Source: Pegoplata infirma (lineage: Eukaryota > Arthropoda > Insecta > Diptera > Anthomyiidae). Taken from it: a stretch of DNA of 64,000 nucleotides. The notes under the pieces are model-generated. The model was not told where the DNA came from. It searched no databases and saw only the letters and a program-made list of their open reading frames with translations. The translations under genes and the position numbers were made by a program. Shown one piece after another: positions 32,930 through 44,334 of this stretch (positions are counted from its first letter, which is position 1; the number at the start of each line of letters is the position of its first letter). The stretch spans positions 73,087,337-73,151,336 of the forward strand of contig OY992540.1 in assembly GCA_963921195.1 (NCBI GenBank). The letters are read 5' to 3'.

Positions 32930-33449
32930 AATAATTGAAAATCAAAAAAAATAAAAAATATAAAAATCAAAAAACAAATAATTTTGCATATCTGGTGGTC
33001 CATTTTGACATATTTTTCAAAAAATAGTAGGACTTTATTTCATATAAAATGTACCTCCTGATTCAAAAACTGTAAACCAAATTTTTCTAGCATATCTAGC
33101 GAGATATGCGCGTTTGATAATGATACAAAAATTTTGATTGCAGTTTTGGAATCAGGAGGTCCAATTTATATGTAGTCAAGTCCAATTTTTTGGAATCAAG
33201 GTAAAAATATGTAACAGTGAACCCCCAAAAAAGCTAAATTATTGTTTTTTTTTTTTTCTTTTAACAGATTTGAAAGCAGGAGAACAAAATCTATTGGATG
33301 CAGCTGGATATTTCGCTGGGAGATTTTTGTTGTTAAACAGTGTAATTATTTAGCAATAACTCGAAAAGGGGATCAGCTAGGCCTTTAGTGTCAACGATTT
33401 TTAAATAAAGAGGAATGAAATGCCACACCCAGAAAGGTTTTACAGTAAC
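32930..33449. other. AT-rich stretch with a small inverted repeat
   Basis: ACCTCCTGATTCAAAAACTG at 33052 and its near-inverse CAGTTTTGGAATCAGGAGGT at 33141 form a short palindromic relic. No gene recognised. Confidence 0.4.
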
Positions 33450-33451
33450 TA

Positions 33452-34405
33452 CCCAGCCAGAAACTGCCAACCGTTCCAAAGAAAAAGTCTCGGCAAAGCA
33501 CTTTATTTTTTGTGTAGTAGGTAGTATGAATTCGAAAAAGTGCTTTCCAAGCGCTTTGCCAATGTTTTTCTATTTAAATCCGTTCAAAGTATAAATATTT
33601 TATTAAAATTTATTAATTTTCATAACAATTGGATCCTTGATAGTTCTCATGATATGTCACTTATACACAATGACCTACATATTACAAACTTGACACCTTT
33701 TATGTAAAAACACCTGTTTCTTTCGTGAGGAAGTGTCTTAAACTCCGGATACATCACCCTTAAACTCCGGATACATACCCGTTTCGGTTCAATACACCAC
33801 TTTTTTTCGGGACTTTTCCAAATTTTTTCCCAAAAGCATTTTTATTCCAAAACGCAAAGAAAACTGCAAACAAATTTTTTCCGGGATTTAGAAAATTGTT
33901 CAAAGCTTGTTCAAAATTTTTTTATCCTAATAAATGCGTCAATAAATTTTTTATCATAATTTAATAAATTTCTTTATTCAAATAAACACCAAAAAAAGTT
34001 ATGTCTTATGGACTTATACAATTTTGATACGTCCCATTTTTTTGTTCTAAAAGTGCTAGAATAGTACCATATTTTTTGTTTTTAAAGCGTTTTCAAAGCG
34101 CTTTAAAATAGCAACGGCATACCGTTTACCGTGGTTATCATTTTGGACGCTGGGAGCATAGGCGTATGCAGGATTGTTTTTTCAGGGCCCAACAACAACA
34201 ACAAAAAAAATTTTGTTGTTCTTTTTGTGAGATTTGTGTTTTCCAATACATATAAAAAAAAATAATTTTTGTTGTTGTTGTTGGGCCCCCCCCTCTGAAT
34301 ACGTCGTTGGCTGGGAGAGTACTAAACTGTGATGCTTTCCCAGCACACAAGCGACCATAAAAGGTACTTTGCCAGCGCTCTCCCGTTCGTATTTTTCTGC
34401 CTGGG
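33452..34405. mobile_element. TIR element, CCCAGCCAGAAA ends
   Basis: 954 bp between TA dinucleotides (33450-33451, 34406-34407), with CCCAGCCAGAAA at the left and TTTTTCTGCCTGGG at the right. Inner inverted blocks include CGGCAAAGCACTTT and GCGCTTT. It contains a palindromic insertion at 34151-34310. Ends resemble those of the 11894 and 49687 elements. Confidence 0.6.
34151..34310. mobile_element. Small palindromic MITE with (CAA)n arms
   Basis: GCATAGGCGTATGCAG...GGGCCCAACAACAACAAC and the inverse GTTGTTGTTGTTGGGCCC...CTGAATACGTCGTTGGC, about 160 bp. It lies within the 33452-34405 element. Non-coding. Confidence 0.55.
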
Positions 34406-34407
34406 TA

Positions 34408-35045
34408 TTTACGGTTATTCAAAAAGTTTTTAGTTAAAGTTGTTTTAAACGTTTTATCGTTTGTTTTCAAGAAAACTAAAATATTGAAAGATTTATACAG
34501 TTGTTAAAACAATAAACTACAAAATTTACGGAAAAATATTTTTATCAGTTAAATTATTTGCGACTGATTATACCAAATAATTTTACAGAAGTACGTTTTT
34601 TGCAGTTTGTTATTCAAAAAAAAATATTTTTACTCCACAAAACAAAAAATTGTAAACAATTAAAATAACTGAAATATCATTTGTTTTAACGGAATGTCTA
34701 GTCATTTATTAACGTTTAAAAATAACTGAAAAAGTATGTTGTTTCAAGTGAAATATAAGTAGTCCGTTTTTTAAAAGGAAAACGATTTTTTTAAACTTTT
34801 TTTCAGTTAAATTTACTTATAAAATATTTTAAGTGCATTACCCGATTTTGTCACCATTTTAACACAACTTAAACTTGCTTGACGAGGGGTGTGTGCTCTA
34901 TTGAATTAGAATATAAAGTGATTTCATTGTAGCGATTTTCAAAGATTTTTTTTACGGTGAACCAACACTCAGTGGATGCCCCTATTACTGCAGTGCATTG
35001 TGTTGATATCAGGAAAATATGTTTTGCGGAGGAGGAAAGAGGGAG
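34408..35045. other. AT-rich stretch, no gene seen
   Basis: No repeat end or coding signal recognised before the MITE at 35048. Confidence 0.35.
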
Positions 35046-35047
35046 TA

Positions 35048-35309
35048 CACACAACAAATTTTTTTTCCATGAACGATTTTCATAGTATTTATGAACAAAT
35101 TCATACAATTTATTAACTTTTTTATAATATTTATAAACTTTTTCATAGTATTTATGAATGAATCATAATATGTGAAATTTAAGAATTTTTAGCATTTTTC
35201 ATAAATACTATGAAAAAGTTTATAAATATTATGAAAAAGTTAATAAATTGTATGAATTTGTTCATAAATACTGTGAAAATCGTTCATGGAAAAAAAAATT
35301 TTTTGTGTG
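35048..35309. mobile_element. Palindromic MITE, CACACAACAAATT ends
   Basis: 262 bp almost perfect palindrome between TA dinucleotides (35046-35047, 35310-35311). The arms share TTCCATGAACGATTTTCA, AATTCATACAATTTATTAAC and AAACTTTTTCATAGTATTTA. It inserted just beyond the 3' end of the reverse-transcriptase fragment. Non-coding. Confidence 0.8.
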
Positions 35310-35311
35310 TA

Positions 35312-35885
35312 GTGTTTGTGGAATTTGACTTGTATTTTTATACATTGAAAGAAGCTGGGAAGACCTCCGCGGGGATATTATTCCACATACGACTAGTACG
35401 ACCGACTGATAAACGAACCTACTCTGTAGTGCGATCAACTGGACTAGATAACCGAGTGTTGCGAACAAAAACTCGGTCTCTAGGGATAAGTTTACTTATC
35501 GCAGCAGAACACTTTCCATGGTAATATCGATAGACCAAAATCACACAACCCACATTCCGATGATGCCCCAGTGAGACAATAGAGTTGGATATACTATTGT
35601 CATTGATAAACATCAACGCCCTCCTTTGCACACGGTCCAGAAGCTCCAAAATATACTTTGAAGCATCTGCCCGTATATAGGAGTTGTATTTCATCTTCGG
35701 TCGGATGTAGGTGGTATAAATAGTTAAGAGATCGGATGAGTACTTCTTACACCGGTTTACAAAAAAGGAAACACTTGAATGCCTCTATTGACACTTGAAA
35801 ACATGCTTATTGCAACGAATATCGCACTGAATTTTCATGCCCAGAACATCAAGAGTGTCCGATTTCTCGATACCTAGAAAAATGA
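35312..35885 (-). pseudogene. Non-LTR reverse transcriptase C-terminal fragment
   Basis: Read from 35885 down: SDTLDVLGMKI, a decayed block with a stop, CKKYSSDLLTIYTTYIRP, then an intact run (35694-35419) with LLDRVQRRALMFIND, SLGHHRNV, YRYYHGKCS and RVFVRNTRLSS. After a frame change it continues with SRMWNNIPAEVFP. These are the conserved thumb and C-terminal blocks of jockey/CR1-like non-LTR elements. The catalytic palm is absent. At least one frameshift and one stop are present, so it is a dead fragment. Confidence 0.7.
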
Positions 35886-35919
35886 GTAAATTAGTGTATC
35901 ACTTAAGTGAAAAAAAAGT

Positions 35920-36590
35920 ATTTTTACATTTTGAGCAGCATAAAAGATTCGGCACAGAAGAATTTAACGCTCTCATTTGTTTTGTGTATATTTGTTAAAT
36001 AAATGAAACATTTTTATGTCACAGGCTAAGACTTGGTAAAAAAGCAGTTTTGGTAAAAAAAAAAACAAGAAAAAAATAAAATAAAAATTTTTTGATGAAA
36101 AACAAAATTTAATGAAAAAAAGTTATGATAAAAAAAATTTTGATGAAAAAAAATATTATAATTTTATGAAACAAATATGAAAAAAAGTTTGAAGGAAAAA
36201 AAAAATTATAAAAAAAAATTTTGATGAAAAAAAAAACATTACAATAAAAATTGATGAAAAAAAAATCATGAAGAAAAGATTTATAAAAAAATTAAAAAAA
36301 AAATTAATCAAAAAAAAATTTATGAAAAAAAATTTTTGATGAAAAAAATTTAATAAAAAAAAATGTATAAAAAAAATTGATAAAAAAAAATTACGAAAAA
36401 AAAGTTTTTTTGCTGAAAAATAATTATGTTACGTTTTATTTACCATCTGGTGAAAAACGGTTTTATTCACCAGTAGGTGAGTTATTATCCAAGTTACAAA
36501 TCGAAGTTGCAAACCTTTTGGTTTTAAGAAAATGAAAACAGTAGTTCTTATTTTCTTTTTTATTAGTCATTAGCTTACGTAACTGTACAT
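35920..36590. repeat. Isolated SAT-FB left-arm copy
   Basis: A mini-me-like end (GATTCGGCACAGAAGAATTT, then CTCATTTGTTTTG, minus), GCTAAGACTTGGTAAAAAAG, a GATGAAAAAA satellite (36060-36420), and CCATCTGGTGAAAAACGG followed by TTACAAATCG, in the same order as 5640-6700. No opposing arm is seen, so it is truncated. Confidence 0.65.
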
Positions 36591-36624
36591 AACTCCGAGA
36601 GTCTAATTCTTTATGGGTTTGGAG

Positions 36625-37013
36625 TAGAGATGGGCGCGTGAATGACTTTTTTTCTGCTTACGTTCACCCATGCTTACGTGAGTAACTAAAATTTTTCTCA
36701 CGCTCACGAAGACTCCGAAATTAAAATAAACAAATTTTTATTTTACTTTTTTCGATTTCTTGAGCAATAAGTATTTAATTTCCATAAAACAATAATAAAA
36801 ATTTATTTAAATCACATTTTTGTATTAACCCTCTAAATTCAATTCATTGTTTTACTTGTTTTCTGTTTCAAACAGCACAAAACAATCACGCAAACTTGTG
36901 AAACAAAAATTACTCACGCTCGCTCACGTACGAAACAGTAAACAAAAATTTCACTCACGATCATGCGTGATGCACGCGTTAATCACGTTAATCGTGTCAC
37001 GCTCGCATCTCTA
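36625..37013. mobile_element. hAT-type MITE, TAGAGATGSGCG ends
   Basis: 389 bp with TAGAGATGGGCGCGTGA at the left and TCACGCTCGCATCTCTA at the right. Flanks GTTTGGAG (36617-36624) and GTTTAAAG (37014-37021) match at 6 of 8 positions, as an aged 8-bp hAT duplication would. CACGCTCACG motifs lie inside both ends. Non-coding. Confidence 0.7.
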
Positions 37014-37021
37014 GTTTAAAG

Positions 37022-37837
37022 TTCAGTCGGTGGTGTCAGATGTAGGGAATTTTTAAAATTATTAATTTTTGACGAAATTAGAACAATTTGCTATTGCTGT
37101 AAAGGGAATTTATTCACTTCGAAATAATGAGTTTTCATATGCAAATCCATACATTTGACATCACTGAGTGCAGTGTGCTTTTCACAAGGAGATGAACGGA
37201 CGGACATTCATAAAACGTGTTAGAAACTATCATGGATTAATACTATTCATAGACTTTATGGGGTCCTAGACCTATATTTCGATGCGTTACACTCGGAATG
37301 CCAAAGTAAGTTAGCCCCATACTTTATTTCTGATCCGATTTTCAGGAACATGTTAAATATATTAACAAAAATAATAATTATGAACTCATGCTGAACACTT
37401 CTGTTTCACAGCAACTTGTGACATTTGTAAACAGAAATAATTATTATGAACTCTAGCTGAACTAAACTAAAATTATGTTTATAACTTTAAAATTTAAGTT
37501 TACTGACATTAAAAAAATTTTGTATTTTAAATTGAACCTCTCTTTGCAATATAATATATTAATATATTATGTATTAATATGTATTTTGGAATAAATAAAC
37601 TCTGATTAAAAAGTATACATAAATTTCTGTTTTATTTAAAATATTGAAATTATTTTTATGACATAATAATTTTGGATGTATTAATAAGGAAAGTAGTGCG
37701 ACCCTTACGAACCTTAGTTGTTCAAAAAATGGGGAAAAAATATGGCGAAAAATATTTTTTTTTTTTTTTGATTTTTGAACCATTTTTTCCTTAGAAACTA
37801 TATTATGTTTTCATATGGTGGTAAAGAAGTTTTTTTT
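37022..37837. other. AT-rich stretch with mini-me A remnant
   Basis: 37195-37325 is the decayed 3' half of a type A copy (+): GGACGGACATTCATAAAACG, ACTTTATGGGGTCCTAGACC and CGTTACACTCGGAATGCC. The rest shows no gene. Confidence 0.5.
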
Positions 37838-38075
37838 ACGTATATATAAGTTTGCCATTCCCTTTGTAACTCATCGAAATATCGATCTGGGACCCCATAA
37901 AGTATATATATAATTGATCAGTGATCGATTTTAAGACATTCTAGCGATGTCCGTCTGTCTGTGGAAATGGTGATCACGGCCAAAATATTACACGGAGATG
38001 ACTGAAACTTAACTATTTATTGGAAGTTCTCCCGAGCAGTTTGGAATTGCATTTGAGCGATAACGGTTAAAAATT
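37838..38075 (-). mobile_element. Partial mini-me type B element
   Basis: GTATATATAAGTTTGCCATT, GGGACCCCATAAAGTATATA, GATGTCCGTCTGTCTGTGG and GCATTTGAGCGATAACGGTT, in type B order. Both terminal blocks are missing. Confidence 0.65.
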
Positions 38076-38102
38076 TATGAACAATTTTTCCAGTATTTCC
38101 AG

Positions 38103-38306
38103 TCTATGCTTGATTTATACTTGAATTACACTTCAATTCAATAGCATTCTCCAGCAAAACGGATACTTGAATTCAAGCGCTGTTTTTACGCTTGAAAACC
38201 AGGGAAAAGGCTGTAAAAACAGGGCTTGAATTCCAGTGTCCGTTTTGCTGGAGTATGCTATTGAATTCAAGTGTAATTCAAGTATAAATCAAGCAGGGGC
38301 TGGAAT
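38103..38306. mobile_element. Palindromic MITE, TTCCAGYC...RGCTGGAA
   Basis: About 204 bp inverted repeat. The arms share GCTTGATTTATACTTGAATT, CAATAGCATHCTCCAGCAAA and CTTGAATTCAAG. It interrupts the tail of the 37838 mini-me copy. Non-coding. Confidence 0.65.
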
Positions 38307-38310
38307 TTAG

Positions 38311-39654
38311 GGCTTGATTTACACTTGTTTTATACTTGATTTGCACTTGAATTTTAAAATTGCTTATTGGGATAGAACGTGTTTCTGATTTTTTTTTTTT
38401 GTGTGGATGGACAAACATCTAAGCTTTAAAAAAAAAAAAAGTGGCCGGATTTTTGAAAAATTGACTTTTTTAAAAAATGGAAAATTTCAGAACGGGTTCT
38501 GAAAATTTTCAACATAAAAAAATTTAATCGATAGCCCATACAAAACTATATAAGAATGTAATTTTTTGAGATTGCAGTGCATGCCGTTTTAATGTGATAA
38601 ATATTTAATCAAGGCAACTCGCCACAAATTTGACTATTTTTCCAATATTTGACCACGCCTCCTAAGCCCAGTTTTTGAATATTAGATATAGGGCAATCCA
38701 AACAACGTATTCAGAAATTTACGGGACACATGTTTTTCTGTACATTTCTGGACATTTGATGTGTAATGCTTCACATGTGAAGAGGACCGGCGATACTATG
38801 GAGAGTTCGAGAACCAAAAATGGCCTCCATTTTGCTCTATCTGGCTTAGTTTCCGAGATAGCGCCATTTTAAATTTTCTGAAAATAAAAAAAAAATTACC
38901 ATTTATTTATGCTAATATAAGCAAAAAAGCTTGTAAAAATTTGGTCAACTCAATTTTAAATTTAGCAAAAAAAAAAGTTGTTCAAATTTTGTTTAAAATT
39001 GCTAATGCTCTAAATGAAGTTTACAAGATATTTTTGCTGACATGCTTATCTCAACTAAAAATTTGCTAAAAGTTAGCTTTCTAGCATTAGCAAAAAAAAT
39101 TAGTAAATCTACTAATGTTTTTTTTTTTTTGTGTAATGGTGCGTATGATTAATACTATGCGGCCTCGTGCGAATGTAATATGAACATTAGTCACCCTAAA
39201 ATTTGATCAATTTTGGAATCCGTGACTCTGAAAATTTTTAGCACAATGTGTATAAATATATATTTTAACAGCACACACATATTCAATAATTACAGTATTT
39301 ATTATTTGTTAATAAATATACTTTTATTGCAGTTATGAGTGCATTTATTTATACATATTTTCGATTAAAGTTGTTTAAATCAATTTAAAATATTGTCTTT
39401 GCGTGTACTCACTTCTTGAATAATAAATTAATTATACAAAAAAAAAAAAAAAAACACTTGTAAAATATGTATGTATGTTTAAATATTAATATTGATATTT
39501 ATCTTTCTTTCGTTTTGTCAATAATTTAATTATTTTTTTTTAAATATTTAACTTTCTGTTGCACATTTTTTATTGCTGAGTTCAATAAATCGAAAAGTTT
39601 TGTGACACAGAATTTTTTTTCTTGTTTAATTTTCGTTGATAATTGTAATTTTTC
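38311..39654. other. AT-rich stretch, no confident gene
   Basis: 38640-38880 contains GGACACATGTTTTTCTGTAC-type sequence and GGCCTCCATTTTGCTCTATC, a repeat-like block with a relative near 63145-63230. 38890-39135 is rich in GCTAATRC / TTAGCAAAA motifs like a decayed TIR element. The 65-codon frame at 38675 lies in this repeat and is not supported as a gene. Confidence 0.35.
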
Positions 39655-39781
39655 GGGCTGGTAACTTATCAAAAGCTAATCAATGATTAATACTAATCAT
39701 TGTTTATTTTCATATAAATTTGACATTTGCAAACACTGATTAGCCTTAATCATTGATTATATTTTGATGAGTTACCAGCCC
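39655..39781. mobile_element. 127-bp palindromic MITE
   Basis: GGGCTGGTAACTTATCAAAA at the left and TTTTGATGAGTTACCAGCCC at the right, with inner CTAATCAATGATTAA / TTAATCATTGATTA. Non-coding. Confidence 0.7.
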
Positions 39782-40784
39782 TTAATGTATTAAATTAATT
39801 GCTCAATAACTTGACAATTTTTAAAATAAGGTCAAGACCGACCATAACTTTCTGTTTTCCGGAAAAAAGTCCAAACATTGGTCGATTTTATCTATCTTTT
39901 GCTAGAAATTTCATAAGTGTAAAAATCAAAAACAACCCAAATTTGAGCGAAATTGACTAATTTTTGTTATTGCAGACCGAATTAACTAAATATGAGTCAA
40001 AATTTGTATATGGGGACTGAGTCTACAAATGGTCCAATAATAACAATGTACTAGTCGCAAAAATTAACAAGCCGGGCACCCTGCTGGTAAAGATAATTCG
40101 GGTACGCTGAATTCGAATGTGCTAGACGTTTTTCGAAGTTACCGCCCGTATTCGCGATATTCAAGATTTAAAATTGTAAAGCCTTGGGATAGTTTTTAAA
40201 TATAAATTAAAAAACAACTTGTTTTTTTTCGCGAAAAAAAATTTTACGCGAAAAAAAAATTCGAGAAAAATTTTTTTTTTTTTTTAAATGTTGTGTCTGT
40301 ATCGTATTCTACTCCTTTGTATAAATAAATAGCAAAATAAAAAAAATTGGAAAAAAAATTTGGCGAACAAAAATCGCGAAAAAATTCTGAGAATAATATT
40401 TTTTTTTGTTCATTCAATAGATTTTGTTGAAGACTCCCTCGAGTCCATGGACGATGACATCGAAGATGACCTCATCGATCTCGACCCTAAACAACTGTTT
40501 GTGATTGGCTGCTTTGATCGGATTGCTCGCTTCTATTGTGAATGGCTGTCTTGGGATATCAGGAAAATTGGCCAAAATCTGATCTTCCCTCGTCTGCTCC
40601 TTTAAAACAGAGAAATAAAACCAGTGTTTACTTAATGACGTCAGCTCCTTTGGGTTCGAAGGAAAGGACGCCATCGCGCTCTCAGGGCAGTGGCATATAT
40701 GCTCCGTTTCTCGAAATTAGCGTTACGAAAGAATCAGGAAGCCTTAAACCCTCCAAATGGGGTTCCCTCACATATCGAATTAAA

Positions 40785-42770
40785 CGCGGCGAAAGTGATT
40801 TTAATCAGGCTGACGCAGGAGGCATACTACTCCCGGGAGTTAGACGATTTGTGAAACTCGCGACCTGTCTCAAAAAAGAGTTCGCTACTTACTCTGAATC
40901 CGTTCCTCGACTCTGAAGGACTCCTCACAGTGAATGGTCGGTTGGCGAACGCAACCTTGCCTTTTAATTAGCGATATCCGATTATCCTTCCGAACTCTTC
41001 GAATTTTTGGGAGATGTTCCTCGATTTTATGCACAAGACGCTTATGCACGCTGACGTTTTCCTAATGATAAGTATGGTGCGTTATCAATTTTACATTCCA
41101 TACTTAAAGAGAACGGGTAAGAAGTGTGCAAATGCCTGCGTTATTTGTGCGCACTACAGGAAACGAGTGTTGTCCCAGATAATGGCTGCATTGCCGACGG
41201 AACGCTCGTCATTCTCATTACCGTTTACTTTCACAGGGGTGGATTTTGCAGAACCGTTTCAGATAAAGGCGGGCACTCCGAAAAATCTCCGTACATGAAG
41301 GGTTACGCGTGCGTTTTTGTTTGTTTCACAAAACGAGAAATTCACCTTTAAGCGTGTTCCGGTCTATCTTCTAAAGCCTTTTTGGCGACGTTTACGCGAT
41401 TCGTGGGAAGACGAGGACTGCCGAAACGTCTTATGTCTGATAACACTACGTGACAGTTTTTTGACCAAATGTATCTGACACCTAATCTTTATGTAAAATT
41501 GTCCGCTGAATCCGAATATGAAGTCAGAATTGTCAAAAGTAGAACAGTTTTCGAGATGTTCGAAAATAAGCGTTATTTGTGTTTTTAAAAAAGATGATGT
41601 CACTTTAATGCAAATATCTTCAAAACTATTCGTCGATTTATGTATTTCTTTTTTTTTAATGAAAGATAATAAAATTACTAAAATTACCATGGGTCGCTTG
41701 TGAAGATTAATCAAGAAATGACAGAGTTACAGTGGACAAAAGTTTAAACTTCATGAAAAATTTTATGATTTTTTGCAATTTTTCTCTTTTAAAGTTATTT
41801 TTTTTAAACCAAACAATTAAAAATTATAATGTTTTATTACATAGAACATTATTTTATTTCAATAGGAATATTTGCGTCCAACAAGACCCAGATTGGTACA
41901 AAAATGACAAAGCTACAGAAGATTTAGTGAATTAACCCACTTTTCATTACTAACATTTAGCTTTGTATATTTACTTGTGTTTTTTTAAAAAAAAATCGAA
42001 AAGTGGGATAATTCAATTAATCTACTGTAACTTTGTCATTTTTGCACCAATCTGGATCCTATTGCGCACAAAATGCTCGTATTGAAATAAGCTAACGTTA
42101 TAAGTGTTAAAATTTTTAAAAATTTTATTGTTTGGCTTTAAAAAAATAAGTTGAAAAGAGCAAATAACGGTTATTTTCTCGATTTTCTCGTAAATATCTC
42201 GAAAATTGTTCTACTTTTGACCATTCTGACTTCATATTCGGATTCAGCGTACGGATTTACATAAAGATTTGGTGTCAGATTCATTTGGTCACGACTTTGT
42301 TGAAAATTTGTGACACAGTGTAATGGCACTAACTTTGTGGGTGCCAGTAAGGCCTTGCTTACAGAGTATTCTGAATTCCTCGAGAATGCTGCAAAGGACG
42401 TATCTGACAAGTCCGCAGTCCACGGATTCGAGTGGAAATTTATTCCACCAAGCGCTCCTTACATGGTAGGCCTATGGGAGGCTGGAGTAAAAAGCTTCAA
42501 GCATCATTTTCGAAGGGTTGTAGGGAACTAGAAATTTAATTTCGAAGAATTTTCTACTCTTTTAGTTCGAATCGAGGGTGTTCTCAACTCTCGTCCGTTG
42601 TCACCGATGACTGAGGACCCAGGAGATCTACAGGTTTTGACTCCCGGTCATTTCCTAGGAGGCGCGCCACTAAGGGTCTCGCCTGAATTGCCTGCAGAAG
42701 ACTGCAACATTTCGCTGGTAAATCGATGGGAGAGGCTGAAAGCGTTACATCATCGCTTCGCACAGAGGCT
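40785..42770 (+). pseudogene. BEL/Pao retrotransposon pol fragment (integrase region)
   Basis: In order, across several frames: SDFNQAD (40795), PFLDSEGLLTVNGRLAN (40893-40950, shifted frame), the integrase zinc-binding region with LMHAD and KCANACVICAHY, IMAALPTERS, TGVDFAEPF (first catalytic Asp), GYACVFVCF, GRRGLPKRLMSDN up to the insertion at 41444, then after 42321 GTNFVGASKAL, IPPSAPYMVGLWEAGVKSFK (catalytic Glu), and PLSPMTEDPGDLQ, LTPGHFLGG, WERLKALHHRF. These match BEL/Pao integrases. At least two in-frame stops (41349-41351, 42528-42530), a frameshift near 40890 and an 877-bp insertion make it non-functional. The source of 40430-40780 is unclear. Confidence 0.75.
41444..42320. mobile_element. 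877-bp MITE inside the integrase motif, TAA duplication
   Basis: Ends CACTACGTGACAG and CACTGTGTCACAA (inverse). The arms then share GACCAAATG, ATCTGACACC, ATCTTTATGTAAA and AATATGAAGTCAGAAT. It interrupts the conserved SDNGTNFVG coding sequence after GATAA, and TAA is present on both sides (41441-41443, 42321-42323). A 3-bp TAA duplication suits PIF/Harbinger-like transposition, though TA plus a chance A cannot be excluded. Small internal frames are not supported. Confidence 0.8.
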
Positions 42771-43215
42771 ATTATGTCCCCAGGAAATCCACCTCAAGTC
42801 TTTCAGTTGTTTGATTTACCTACTAACAAACATACACACACTAACACTAACAACCCTAATATTTTAATTGCTGAAATAAAAAGATTAACAAATTCCTTCA
42901 CTTTATTTGGAAATTCGTTTAGAGTTTAGATGATAAAAAATTCAGCAATTGTCGAAATAATATTAAACCAATTTTTCACGAAAATAAAGATTTTTCGCGA
43001 AAAAAAATTCACGGTATTATGGTTTGTTGTGTTAGTTTTCCAGACTTGAATGGTTTTAAATTTAAAAATTATCGCAAAAGTTTAAAAATATCGTTTTTAT
43101 TGTACTTAAGCATCAAAATTTTAAATCGCGATTAAGAGCGCTTACTTCGAAAAATGGCAGCACCATTGAATTCAGCGTACCCGAATTAACTTTAGCAGTA
43201 AGGTGCCCAGCTTGT

Positions 43216-44334
43216 CAAAAAAAAAGTGTCAAATTCGAGCACAGTGTAATCAGACTTAATAATATTATCGAAGTACACGTTAAACACCTACAAATAACAT
43301 GTAAATCAAAAAGTTTTTTGAAAAAAGTGGACTAACTCTTTCCTAAAAATATTAGATAACTTACCAATTCTTCTATAAATTCAAATAAAAAACACAATAA
43401 TTTTTTTTAATGTTGTTAAATATAATGAAATATGAATTTCTTGAGCTTTATTTGATTTTGTTATGGTTTATTAAAATATTTGATTTTTAGTTTTTATTTT
43501 GTTTTAATTATTGTTATAATATTTAATGGATAGTATTTAAAATAATTTATTAATTTTGATGTTTTCAGTAGTTTAGACCACTCAGTGTTAATAGTTTTTT
43601 TTTTATTATTTTATTTGTTATTTTTTTATACTTTACACTAGAAAAAATTAAAATTAATATTTAATATTAGCTTTTTTTGTTATTCGTTTTACAAATGAAA
43701 CTCTTTGAGTTTTTTTTTTTTCTTTTGGATTTATATACTAAACTAAACTTTTAACTACTCTAGTTTTAATTTTATTATTAATTTAATATTAATTTATAAT
43801 TCAAAAACTATATTAAGCATTTCAGTTTGTTATTAATAAAGTTTATTTATTTTTAGTTCAATTTCTAAAAAGTTGTAGCTTGTTTGTTTTAATTTTTGTC
43901 AACTTATAATTATATTAATTTTATAATTTAATTTGTTTTTGTTAGTTTGTTTATGAGTTTTGATGTTACCGCGCTTTTGTCTAAGACTCGTGTTAGTTTA
44001 GTATAATTATTAGGGGAAGTCACTTTAGATTGATTTTGGATTTTTTTATTAACTCTAACTTAAACCATACACTAACTCTTTAAAAAAAAGTTACATACGT
44101 ATTTTCCAAATCCAATCTTATCAAGTTTTAATAATTTGGGATCATGTTTTTAATTATTTTGGAAAAATGCTCAATGTTACAAAAATTAAACGTATTTGAG
44201 TGCTCCCCTTATAAAATAAAAAAAAAATCAAGTTTTGGGACTATTTGACAACTGATAGTGAATAAACCTGATGTTGAGGCGACTTAAAAATAAGTCAAGG
44301 GTAATTTTAAACTTTGCTCATTAAGATGCATTAC
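43216..44334. other. AT-rich stretch, no gene seen
   Basis: Apart from the type C mini-me tail (GAAGTACACGTTAAACACCT near 43270), only low-complexity AT sequence. Confidence 0.4.

Larger units (their letters stand above)
40068..43215. mobile_element. TIR element enclosing a BEL/Pao pol fragment
   Basis: Long inverted ends: CAAGCCGGGCACCCTGCTGG then AATTCGGGTACGCTGAATTC at the left, and the inverse CAAGCTGGGCACCTTACTGC then AATTCGGGTACGCTGAATT from 43215 inward. Similarity continues to TTTTCGAAGT, about 75 bp in. The flanks (39825-40067, 43216-43300) look like a split type C mini-me. The interior is a decayed BEL/Pao integrase region, with no LTRs visible, plus one nested MITE. Target duplication is not clear. 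The family is not recognised. Confidence 0.6.
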
